Below, piece after piece: positions 7,974 to 15,628 of a stretch of DNA of 55,692 nucleotides (its first letter is position 1; each line of letters starts with the position of its first letter). Source of the DNA: Rhodopseudomonas faecalis (lineage in GTDB: Bacteria > Pseudomonadota > Alphaproteobacteria > Rhizobiales > Xanthobacteraceae); contig NZ_QJTI01000004.1 in the NCBI RefSeq assembly GCF_003217325.1, positions 135,665-191,356 on the forward strand. The letters run 5' to 3'. The position numbers and the translations under genes were made by a program. The notes beneath the pieces were generated by a model that did not search any database, was not told where the DNA came from, and saw only the letters and a program-made list of their open reading frames with translations.

Positions 7974-9179
7974 TCAGGCCCGGCCATAGCAGTGGAAGCC
8001 GCCATAGATGCCGGAACGGTCGCGCTCAAAGCCGATCGCGCTGCGCTCGGCATCGCGGCGCCAAACTTCGCGCAGCGGCGACAGTTCCGGCCCTTCCAGC
8101 GGCGAGTCGGCGCCCGCGGTGCGGAAAATCACCCGGACATCGGCGCTGCCGGTGCGATCGATCGCGCTCCACAGCGCGCGGATTTCGTCGGCCGCCATCC
8201 AGTCCTGGGAATCGAGCAGCACCACCGCATCGATCTGGCCAGCCGGCAGGCTTTCCAGGAAGCGGCGCAGATTGGCATGGACCGGGATCACCAGCCCGGC
8301 GCCGTCGCGCATGCGCGGATAGAGGCTGCGTTGCAGATAGGGCGGCAGGCACTGATCGCCGGGGCCTGCATAGCTGCGGCGCAGCGCCTGCCAGGCGAAG
8401 TAATTGCTGTCGTTCGGATAGCCATTGATCAGCCGCAGCAGCCGCTGATGCAGCACTTCGTTGAGCGGCTGATCGCCGCCCAGCAATTCACGCTGCTGCG
8501 GCGGAATACCGAGGCTGAACAGCAGCGCCGGCGTGCGCGTCAGAACTTTGGCGAGCCGCGAATGAAACAGCCGATCGAGCCGCGCCAGCGCTTCCTGGCG
8601 CTGCGGCGAGTGCGCGGGCGCGGTCAGCAGCACGTTAAGGTCGACGCGCGCGGCCTTGGCCAAAAGATGCGCAAAGCCGATGAAACGGCCGAGCATGCCG
8701 TGGCGATAAAAACCGTCGGTGAAATAGCCAAAACGCGGCCGGCCGAGCAGATTGCGGCTGTCCCAGAATTGCCGCGCATCGGCATCGAGCAATGGCCGTA
8801 GCCGGTCGCGGTACAGCGCCGCGTTGGTCTCGCTGTCGCCCTCACCGAACATGCGCCAGAAATCGGCGTAGTCCGGCAGCACGCGCAGCGCGGTCAGTTT
8901 CAGCTTGAGCAGCGCCAGATGCGCGTCATTGAGATCGACCGCAAAAATCTGCGCCGGCTGTGCCTGCAGATAGGACAGCGCGTTGCAGCCACCGGATGAG
9001 ATCGTGACGATGGTGGCGCCGACTGGCAATTGCAGCGCGGCCAGATCGGCCTCGGGGTCTTCCCAGATCTGCGTGTAAACGAGCCGCTGGAACCACAGAG
9101 CGAACAATTTGTCCCACGCGGTCGATTCAGTACGGCTTCGGCTGTTACGGACCGCGTCCGCAATTAGTTGCGTGCTCAT
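7974..9179 (-). CDS. btaA: BtaA, S-adenosylmethionine:diacylglycerol 3-amino-3-carboxypropyltransferase
   Basis: BtaA transfers the aminocarboxypropyl group of S-adenosylmethionine to diacylglycerol, giving diacylglyceryl-homoserine, the first step to the betaine lipid DGTS. The 401-residue protein shows the family opening with LVYTQIWEDP, a SAM-binding stretch ISSGGCNALSYL, then FAVDLNDAHLALL, and a late VLLDSQDWM. The MSTQLIAD start is used; an in-frame ATG twelve codons upstream is less likely. The methyltransferase partner btaB is divergent, with a Pho box in the shared intergenic region, consistent with phospholipid replacement under phosphate limitation. Confidence 0.9.
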   Translation of the reverse strand: MSTQLIADAVRNSRSRTESTAWDKLFALWFQRLVYTQIWEDPEADLAALQLPVGATIVTISSGGCNALSYLQAQPAQIFAVDLNDAHLALLKLKLTALRVLPDYADFWRMFGEGDSETNAALYRDRLRPLLDADARQFWDSRNLLGRPRFGYFTDGFYRHGMLGRFIGFAHLLAKAARVDLNVLLTAPAHSPQRQEALARLDRLFHSRLAKVLTRTPALLFSLGIPPQQRELLGGDQPLNEVLHQRLLRLINGYPNDSNYFAWQALRRSYAGPGDQCLPPYLQRSLYPRMRDGAGLVIPVHANLRRFLESLPAGQIDAVVLLDSQDWMAADEIRALWSAIDRTGSADVRVIFRTAGADSPLEGPELSPLREVWRRDAERSAIGFERDRSGIYGGFHCYGRA

Positions 9180-9254
9180 GCTCGCCCTCGATTCGCAATC
9201 GGCAGACGATAGCAAGCTCGCAATGCAGTTTTGCGACAGTGCCGCGCACTAACG

Positions 9255-9272
9255 CTGTCACATCGTTGTCGC
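9255..9272 (+). promoter_or_regulatory. Pho box (PhoB site) between btaA and btaB
   Basis: CTGTCAC-ATCG-TTGTCGC is a 7-4-7 direct repeat that fits the PhoB consensus (CTGTCAT, four AT-rich bases, CTGTCAT). It lies 43-60 bp upstream of the btaB start and between the divergent bta genes. Its strand points toward btaB. A weaker half (GCGACAG, 9233-9239) facing btaA lies just to its left. Confidence 0.72.
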
Positions 9273-9314
9273 GCAAACATCGGAAATTAGCACGATCCTA
9301 GAGGGAGCGCTCCG

Positions 9315-10019
9315 ATGTCGATCATACAGTCCGAAGTCAGCAGCACCGCTTCCTGGTCCGCCGACGCCACCCAGCGCATGAACCGCATGTATCGCTGGCA
9401 GCGCCACATCTACGATGTGACCCGGCGCTACTATCTGCTCGGCCGCGATCACATGATCGCCGGACTAAGCCCGGCACCGCGGGCGCGCATTTTGGAGATC
9501 GGCTGCGGCACCGGCCGCAATCTGATCCAGGCGGCCAAAAGCTATCCGGAAGCGCGGTTCTTCGGCCTCGACGTCTCCACCGAAATGCTGACCTCGGCGA
9601 TCGAAGCGATCGAACGCGAGGGCTGGGGCGATCGCATCAAGGTGGCGCATGGCGATGCCACCGGCTTTGATCCCAAGCATTCCTTCGGCGTGCGCTCGTT
9701 CGATCATGTGATGATCTCGTATTGCCTGTCGATGATCCCTGATTGGCACCGGGTGCTGGAAGTCGCGGTCCATCAGCTCGCGCCGGGCGGCAGCCTGCAT
9801 GTCGTCGATTTCGGTGGCCAGCAGCGGCTCCCCGCTCTGGCGCGGCGCTGGCTGCGGCGCTGGCTGGCGCTGTTTGGCGTGCAGCCGTGTGACGAGTTGG
9901 AGCGCTCGATGCGGCACTTTGCCGAGCTGAACGGCGCGCAGCTGCGCTTTGAGCGACCGTTCCGCGACTATGCGCAATATGCGGTGCTGACGCTGCCGCC
10001 GGGTCCGCGCCAGGGCTAG
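9315..10019 (+). CDS. btaB: BtaB, diacylglyceryl-homoserine N-methyltransferase
   Basis: BtaB adds three methyl groups to diacylglyceryl-homoserine, completing the phosphorus-free betaine lipid DGTS. The 234-residue protein is a class I SAM methyltransferase with motif I ILEIGCGTGRN, an acidic motif II in FFGLDVSTEML, GDATGF, and LAPGGSLHVVDFGG. The N-terminal MYRWQRHIYDVTRRYYLLGRD segment is typical of BtaB. The start has a strong ribosome site (GAGGGAG). It is divergent from btaA, which supplies its substrate. Confidence 0.9.
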   Translation: MSIIQSEVSSTASWSADATQRMNRMYRWQRHIYDVTRRYYLLGRDHMIAGLSPAPRARILEIGCGTGRNLIQAAKSYPEARFFGLDVSTEMLTSAIEAIEREGWGDRIKVAHGDATGFDPKHSFGVRSFDHVMISYCLSMIPDWHRVLEVAVHQLAPGGSLHVVDFGGQQRLPALARRWLRRWLALFGVQPCDELERSMRHFAELNGAQLRFERPFRDYAQYAVLTLPPGPRQG

Positions 10020-10066
10020 GACGCGAACCGGTATCCAATTCGCTCGAAACGCGATCAGCGCGATGA

Positions 10067-11110
10067 TCAACGGATGATGCCGATCCGGCGCAGCACCACA
10101 TAAGCGACGCAGGACGCGCTGGCGATCAGCAGCGCGGCCCACCAGAATCCGGCCTCGGAATCGGCAAAGGGCAGCGCGCGGGTGTTCATGCCGAACACGC
10201 CGGTCACCAGCGTCGGCGGCATCAACAGCGCGGTCAGCACCGACAGCACCCGCAGACTGTTATTGCCCTGTTCCTCCATTTTCAGCTGCAACTCCTCCTG
10301 CAGCAATCTTGCGCGTTCGCGCATTTCCACGATCACGCGGTCGAGCTCATCGAGCCGCTGCGCCAGTTTCGGCGCGGCGATCTGCAGTCCCGGAGTGAGG
10401 CCGCTGAGATCCTGCTGCTCAAGCCGGTGAAAGACGAGCTGCAACCCCGACAATTGCCGATGCAGCCGCACGCAGGTGCGCCGCAACTGCCCAAGCCCCT
10501 TGCGCAGATCGGCGTGGTCATCGGACAGCAGCTCTTCCTCGATCGCGTCGAGCTGATCCCCCATCCGTTCCGCCATCGCTTCCATGGTGCTGGCGACATG
10601 GTCGATGATGGTCTCGAACAGCACCGCGGCTGAGCTGATGCGCCGCCCGGCCTCGAGAGCACGGCGCGCGGCATCGACCCCGCACAGCGCGCCATAACGG
10701 CCACTGATCACCAGCCGCTCTTGCAGCACGAAGCGCAGATGGCCGGCATCCTCGGTCGCGCCATCGATGTCGCGCAGCAGATCGGCAATCACGCCATAGA
10801 CGCAATCATCAGCGACGTGGAGCTGCTGATAGGTGTCCTTGGACAGCAGCAGCGTGCGCGCCGATGCTGGGATTGCCAGCTCAGCGGCCAGCCATTGCAG
10901 CGCCCTGGCATCGGCGAGATTGAGATGCAGCCAGATCAGCTCCGGCCCCGGAGGCGGCGCCGCTTCATTGACCGCGAGCGGATGCGGTAAGCCCTCGGCA
11001 TCGATCCGAAACGCCCATAGCAGCCCCGGCACGGCCGCTGCCACCGGCCCACCGCCATCGTTCGGCACAACCAGCCGCGGCGCGGAATATGAGCTGTCGA
11101 GTGCCATCAT
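10067..11110 (-). CDS. CorA-family divalent metal transporter (ZntB-like)
   Basis: The 347-residue protein has a large N-terminal cytoplasmic domain, long helices (about 150-285) and two C-terminal membrane helices. The first helix ends in GMNTRALPF, the CorA GMN selectivity motif. CorA proteins carry magnesium, cobalt or nickel; the ZntB branch handles zinc. The loop between the last helices lacks the CorA MPEL sequence, which favours the ZntB-like side, but substrate cannot be fixed from sequence. The Nudix gene lies upstream on the same strand with a 129 bp gap. Start choice between two adjacent ATGs is open. Confidence 0.85.
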   Translation of the reverse strand: MMALDSSYSAPRLVVPNDGGGPVAAAVPGLLWAFRIDAEGLPHPLAVNEAAPPPGPELIWLHLNLADARALQWLAAELAIPASARTLLLSKDTYQQLHVADDCVYGVIADLLRDIDGATEDAGHLRFVLQERLVISGRYGALCGVDAARRALEAGRRISSAAVLFETIIDHVASTMEAMAERMGDQLDAIEEELLSDDHADLRKGLGQLRRTCVRLHRQLSGLQLVFHRLEQQDLSGLTPGLQIAAPKLAQRLDELDRVIVEMRERARLLQEELQLKMEEQGNNSLRVLSVLTALLMPPTLVTGVFGMNTRALPFADSEAGFWWAALLIASASCVAYVVLRRIGIIR

Positions 11111-11239
11111 CAGGCTCCTGGCTTGCAGCCTCTCACCACCACATGAGGCGGCAGCTTGCCCAATTGGATGACAGCTTGATTGCAGGGATATGTCAGGGCG
11201 CGCGGTTGGCGCTCTGCCCGCTTGCGACCTTGGTCGCGG

Positions 11240-11785
11240 TCAGCGCCCGCGCAGCAGCTCACGCAGCCGGCGCCACAGCGTCGGGCGCGGCGTTGGGGCG
11301 AGATCGGCACTGGCCGCATCGTCAAGCCCGGGCAGCTCGGCGGCGATACTCCCGCCCAGCACCGCTTGCAGCGCCTGCGGGCCGACCTCAGCCAAAAACG
11401 CCCGCTCATGCTCGCGCGACAGCCGCTCCAGCGCCGCGTCCAGCGACAGCCAGTCGACCGCGGTGACGTCTTTCATCAGCTTTCGGGTCGGCACCGCCTC
11501 GGCGATCATGCGCCAGAAATGCACCACCTTGATCGCCGAGCCGGAATGATAGGCCAGCGTGCCGAGAAATTCGTGCACCGCGACGGCATGGCCGGTTTCT
11601 TCCAGCACCTCGCGGATCGCGGCGTCGCGCGCGGTTTCGCCGGCGTCGAGCTTGCCTTTCGGCAGCACCCATTCGCTGCGCTTGCGCAGCCGCACCACCG
11701 CGATTTTCGGCGTTTCGCCCGGCTGCAGCACGATGCCGCCCGCGGCCAGCACAGACTTGCCCGTCCGTCGTCGGCCTGATGTCAT
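11240..11785 (-). CDS. Nudix hydrolase
   Basis: The 181-residue protein hydrolyses a nucleoside diphosphate linked to another group. A complete Nudix box is present: GKLDAGE, then seven residues, then REVLEETGH, with the catalytic glutamates intact. The preceding WVLPKGKL and the later TLAYHS and VVHFW resemble the diadenosine polyphosphate/MutT-like branch. About 50 residues after the box form a helical, Arg-rich tail (RRLRELLRGR) without clear function. The substrate is not predictable. Confidence 0.9.
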   Translation of the reverse strand: MTSGRRRTGKSVLAAGGIVLQPGETPKIAVVRLRKRSEWVLPKGKLDAGETARDAAIREVLEETGHAVAVHEFLGTLAYHSGSAIKVVHFWRMIAEAVPTRKLMKDVTAVDWLSLDAALERLSREHERAFLAEVGPQALQAVLGGSIAAELPGLDDAASADLAPTPRPTLWRRLRELLRGR

Positions 11786-11899
11786 CCGTCGATTGTCATG
11801 TGACCGCGGTCACCCCCGCTGATCCAGAGTGAGCTTGCAGACTCAGCTCAAAGCTAAGGAGTTATTGTAGCGGGCAGGCGGGCGGACGTCACGGTGCCG

Positions 11900-11921
11900 G
11901 CGGCGGTTTCGGAACCGCCGC
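11900..11921. other. Strong hairpin with TCGG loop
   Basis: A nine-base perfect stem (GCGGCGGTT pairing with AACCGCCGC) closes a TCGG tetraloop. It lies 34 bp past the stop of the small minus-strand ORF. No T-run follows on either strand, so it is not a standard intrinsic terminator, but it could stabilise or end the small transcript. Confidence 0.5.
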
Positions 11922-11955
11922 GTCGCAAGGCCGGGATGGCGGAGATGGCGGCGCG

Positions 11956-12051
11956 CTAGTCGCGCAGCTTGCTCAGCCAGCGCCGCAGGGTCGGCACCAG
12001 CACCAGCCCGACCAGCAGGCCGAAGGTCACGAGGTTTACCGCGTCTTTCAT
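11956..12051 (-). CDS. Putative 31-residue single-span membrane protein
   Basis: A short reading frame encodes M-K-D-A-V-N, then a hydrophobic stretch (LVTFGLLVGLVLVPTL) of one membrane-helix length, then a basic tail RRWLSKLRD. A GGGAG ribosome site lies about six bases before the ATG. The layout of hydrophobic helix plus Arg/Lys-rich C-terminus matches the positive-inside rule for a small inner-membrane protein. It has no annotated neighbour on its strand for several hundred bases. Function is unknown, and coding potential at this length is only moderate evidence. Confidence 0.45.
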   Translation of the reverse strand: MKDAVNLVTFGLLVGLVLVPTLRRWLSKLRD

Positions 12052-12382
12052 CGATCGCTCCCGTCAAACGATCTGCGGCCGCAGTGGCGTGTTGAGTCTG
12101 GCCACGGCACCCGACCGGCGGCCAGCGCCAGTTGCTAGCAAGGCACGATGACGCCAGGGCGACAGCCCGGCGTAATCGGCCGTTAATGTCGGCGCCGTAG
12201 CTTCGGCACCAACGCTATGTGATTGAGAAAGTTGCAAAGCTGGCACCGCGCGCCAGCCCCCGACGATCGCGGCCGCTGCCAGCGGCTGTCCCCTCCCCCC
12301 CGCAAGTTGTTGTGCGGCTGCTTCCCTGGCGCCGCGTCGCCGCTAATATCACCATCGATCCGCTGCAGATGAAAGGCCTGAG

Positions 12383-13387
12383 ATGACCGAGCCTCGACAC
12401 ATCCTGGTCACCGGCGGCGCCGGCTATATCGGTAGCCATATGACGCTGGCGCTGCTCGATGCCGGCGAGCGGCCGGTGGTGATCGATGACCTGTCCACCG
12501 GGTTTCGCAGCGCGGTGCCGGACGGCGTGCCGTTCTTTGAAGGCAATAGCGGCGATCCGGCGCTGCTCGGCGCGGTGTTCGATCGCTATCCGATCGAAGC
12601 GATCATTCATTTTGCGGCCAGCATCGTGGTGCCGGATTCGGTCAGCCAGCCGCTCGACTACTACGCCAACAACACCGTCAACGCCCGTGCGCTGATCGAA
12701 TGCGCGGTGCGCCGCGGCGTGCCGCATGTCGTGTTTTCCTCAACCGCGGCGGTCTATGGCGAGCCGGCGACGGTGCCCGTTGATGAAGACCAGCCGACCG
12801 CGCCGATCAATCCCTATGGCCGCTCCAAGCTGATGGTCGAGTGGATGCTGCAGGATACCGCGCAGGCCTACCCGTTCAGCTATGCCGCGTTGCGTTATTT
12901 CAATGTCTGCGGCGCCGATCCGCACGGCCGCACCGGACAATCGACCCGCAACGCCACCCATCTGATCAAAGTCGCGGTGCAGGCTGCCACCTCGCAGCGC
13001 GACGGCATGGACGTGTTCGGCACCGACTACCCGACCCGCGACGGCACCTGCATCCGCGACTATGTCCATGTCAGCGATCTGGCGCAGGCCCATCTCGACG
13101 CGCTGCGCCACCTGCGCGCCGGCCGGCCGAGCATCATCTGCAATGTCGGCGATGCCCGCGGCCATTCGGTGCGCGAGGTGATCGACGTGGTGAAACGGGT
13201 GTCGGGCGTCGATTTCGAAGTGCGGCTGCGTGAGCGCCGCCCCGGCGATCCGGCCAGCCTGGTCGCCTCCAATGCGCGCGCCCGGCAAATGCTGGGCTGG
13301 ACGCCGCGTTACGGCGATCTCGACACCATCGTGCGTCATGCGCTGGCCTGGGAACAGACGCTGCTGCAGCGGCGCCAAAACGGCTGA
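12383..13387 (+). CDS. galE: UDP-glucose 4-epimerase
   Basis: GalE interconverts UDP-glucose and UDP-galactose, providing sugar donors for the polysaccharide genes that follow. The 334-residue protein has the NAD-binding VTGGAGYIGSH, HFAASIVVPDSV, the catalytic SSTAAVYG serine region and the YxxxK pair in NPYGRSKLMVE. The family landmark RYFNVCGADP and the C-terminal RPGDPASLVA are also present. Length is normal. It opens a run of polysaccharide-type genes, which supports an exopolysaccharide or surface glycan role, although GalE also serves central metabolism. Confidence 0.93.
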   Translation: MTEPRHILVTGGAGYIGSHMTLALLDAGERPVVIDDLSTGFRSAVPDGVPFFEGNSGDPALLGAVFDRYPIEAIIHFAASIVVPDSVSQPLDYYANNTVNARALIECAVRRGVPHVVFSSTAAVYGEPATVPVDEDQPTAPINPYGRSKLMVEWMLQDTAQAYPFSYAALRYFNVCGADPHGRTGQSTRNATHLIKVAVQAATSQRDGMDVFGTDYPTRDGTCIRDYVHVSDLAQAHLDALRHLRAGRPSIICNVGDARGHSVREVIDVVKRVSGVDFEVRLRERRPGDPASLVASNARARQMLGWTPRYGDLDTIVRHALAWEQTLLQRRQNG

Positions 13388-13524
13388 TGCCGACAAATTT
13401 CGCTATTCTGTATCGCATCTGTTTACCATGCGCCGGGGTCGGCTTGGCTCGCTAAACCCTCGCTCACTATCTGTATGGCACATGCCGATGGAGACATTTG
13501 GCTGCTGTATCAGGCGAGAGAAAC

Positions 13525-14439
13525 ATGGCGGACATACCGCACGCGATTGATCCGACCGATGTCGGTGCCGAGGCTGGCGACCGGCGTTCGGGCGACCGGC
13601 GCAAGGCGCCGTATCAGCCCGGCGACACCAGCTTCGGTCCCGAACGGCGCATGCAGGGTGACCGCCGCCGCAATCAGATCCAGCAATGGCCGCGCGTGGT
13701 GCTGGGCGGCCTGCCGATCGCGGTGGTGGATCGCGAACAATCCGCCAAGGCAATGGTCGATGAAGCGCTGCGCCGCCGCGGCCTGTGGCGTTATCCCGCT
13801 TATCTGACCTCGGCCAATGGCGAAGTGACTTATCGCTGCGCCACCAATGAAGCCGAGCGCGAACTGTTCATGCAGGCCGACGCGATTCACGCCGACGGCA
13901 TGCCGCATGTGTTCGCATCGCGGGTGCGCTGCGAGGAAGCGCTGCCCGAGCGGGTCGCCACCACCGATCTGTTCTATGACGTCGCGGCCGAGGCCGAAAC
14001 ACGCGGCGCCACCATGTATATGCTCGGCGCCACCGAACAGGCAAACGCCGCCGCGGCCGCCAAGGTAATGGAACGTTTTCCGAAGCTGCAGCTGGTCGGT
14101 CGCCGGCACGGCTTCTTCGATTCCCCCGACGACGAAATCGCGGCCTGCAACGAGATCGCGGCGCTGTCGCCCGACATCCTGTGGGTGTCGATGGGCGTGC
14201 CCTATGAGCAGCAATTCGTGATCCGCAACCGCCAGCGCCTGACGTCGGTCGGCGTGATCAAGACCTCGGGCGGACTATTCGACTGGCTGACCGAGACCAA
14301 GCCGCGCGCGCCGCAATGGATGCAGAATCTCGGCCTGGAATGGCTGTGGCGGATCTGGCTCGAACCGCGACGGCTCGGCTGGCGTTATCTCAAGACCAAT
14401 CCCTACGCGCTGTTTCTGCTGCTGACCCGCTCGCGCTGA
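13525..14439 (+). CDS. WecG/TagA/CpsF-family glycosyltransferase
   Basis: This enzyme probably transfers a sugar (ManNAcA-type in characterised members) onto a lipid-linked intermediate at the inner membrane face. The protein of about 304 residues has a polar, Arg-rich tail at the N-terminus (about 1-50), then the GT26 fold beginning GGLPIAVVDREQSAKAMV. Family motifs include DAIHADGMPHVFASR, MYMLGATEQ and ILWVSMGVPYEQQF. The ATG at 13525 follows a GGCGAGAG purine run; an upstream in-frame ATG at 13498 is possible. It lies 137 bp after galE on the same strand. Confidence 0.87.
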   Translation: MADIPHAIDPTDVGAEAGDRRSGDRRKAPYQPGDTSFGPERRMQGDRRRNQIQQWPRVVLGGLPIAVVDREQSAKAMVDEALRRRGLWRYPAYLTSANGEVTYRCATNEAERELFMQADAIHADGMPHVFASRVRCEEALPERVATTDLFYDVAAEAETRGATMYMLGATEQANAAAAAKVMERFPKLQLVGRRHGFFDSPDDEIAACNEIAALSPDILWVSMGVPYEQQFVIRNRQRLTSVGVIKTSGGLFDWLTETKPRAPQWMQNLGLEWLWRIWLEPRRLGWRYLKTNPYALFLLLTRSR

Positions 14440-14450
14440 GCTGGCTTACA

Positions 14451-15557
14451 TCAACGCTGTAGCAGCGCGTCGAGCACCGCAGGATCAAGGCGGCCGGCGC
14501 GATCGGTCAGGCCAAAGCCTTGATCGAACTCCCAATGGGTCCAGCCCCAGCAATGCGCCTGCGCGGCCGCGACCACGCCGCGCAGCCAGCGTGCCCGGCT
14601 GTCGGCTGGCGCGGCTTCCTTGAACACGCCGAACTCATTGATGATCAGCGGCACCCGATAACGCTGCTGCCACTGCACGGCGGGCTCAAGCTGCGCCGCG
14701 ATCAGATCACCCGAGGCGCTTTGCGCCAATGCCACGTCGATTTCATGCAGCGACTCGTGCTGTCCGTTGGCGCCAAGCTGCGCGCGCAGGCTCTGTACCT
14801 TCGGATCGTCCGGTCGCACCGGAAACGGCAGGCCGCGGATCGCGGCGCGCGGATCGGCCGGGTCCCAATGGCCTTGATGGGTGAACGCCATCGGATCGTA
14901 AAAGTGGATCGCATAGACCACATTGCGGTCCGGCAGCGGCTTGAACGACGGCAGTGAATCGGCGCGCTGCCAATTGGTCGGGCCGACGATCAGCGTGGTG
15001 CGCGGCAGGAGGCCGCGTACGAATTGCGCGAGTTGCTCGGCTTCGCGCTGCCAGCGCACCGGATCGATGTCGGGTTCGTTGAGCAGTTCGGCAAACACCA
15101 GATCGGGCGTGAAATTGTCGATCACTGTCGCGAGGCTGCGCCAGGCCTGCTGCATCGCCTGCATCGCCGACTCGGGATCACTGCGATGCAATGCCGAAAA
15201 CTCACTGCTCGGATGCAGATCGATCGATACCGAGAAGCCGAGCGCCACCAATTGCATTACGGCGCGATCGACCATGGCGAGTTGCTGCTCGATGGTCGCT
15301 TCGGATGCAAAGCGTCGCATCACGCGCTCGGCCGGGACCGGCAACCGAACATGAGTGATGCCAGCAGCGCGTAGCGTTTTCAGCGTCTCGAAATTGGGCG
15401 CCGGCGCATCGGGGCGGTCCATCCAGCCGGCGAGATTAATGCCGCGCGCCAGCGCTTCCAGACGAGCGGCCGGAACGGCGCTGTCGGTCGTGACGCAAGC
15501 AGCCTGCACTGGCACCACCGATACGGCCAATAGAGCAGCAGCGAGCCATTGTCGCAT
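14451..15557 (-). CDS. Secreted glycoside hydrolase family 5 (cellulase-like)
   Basis: The 368-residue protein begins with a Sec signal peptide (MRQWLAAALLAVSVVPVQA, cleavage after the second Ala-rich turn). A GH5 TIM barrel follows: RGINLAGW at the start, ITHVRLPV, the acid/base glutamate in ELLNEPD, HFYDP, and the nucleophile glutamate in IINEFGV. A late WEFDQGFGL closes the barrel. GH5 retaining enzymes cleave beta-linked glucans or mannans. It is on the strand opposite to galE and the CpsF-like gene, inside the same island, so it may trim or release the local polysaccharide; this is inference. Confidence 0.88.
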   Translation of the reverse strand: MRQWLAAALLAVSVVPVQAACVTTDSAVPAARLEALARGINLAGWMDRPDAPAPNFETLKTLRAAGITHVRLPVPAERVMRRFASEATIEQQLAMVDRAVMQLVALGFSVSIDLHPSSEFSALHRSDPESAMQAMQQAWRSLATVIDNFTPDLVFAELLNEPDIDPVRWQREAEQLAQFVRGLLPRTTLIVGPTNWQRADSLPSFKPLPDRNVVYAIHFYDPMAFTHQGHWDPADPRAAIRGLPFPVRPDDPKVQSLRAQLGANGQHESLHEIDVALAQSASGDLIAAQLEPAVQWQQRYRVPLIINEFGVFKEAAPADSRARWLRGVVAAAQAHCWGWTHWEFDQGFGLTDRAGRLDPAVLDALLQR

Positions 15558-15628
15558 TTGGATACGCTCCCTCGTCCCGACGCCGACACTTGCAGCGCTC
15601 GGCCGGCGTCAGCGGCAGGGGCGAGAGC

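Larger units (their letters stand above)
11786..12382. other. Intergenic region with a hairpin and a small ORF
   Basis: The gap between the Nudix gene and galE holds a strong hairpin at 11900-11921 and a 31-codon minus-strand reading frame at 11956-12051, both listed separately. The part from 12052 to 12382 shows a C-rich run just before galE and no other gene. Confidence 0.5.
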
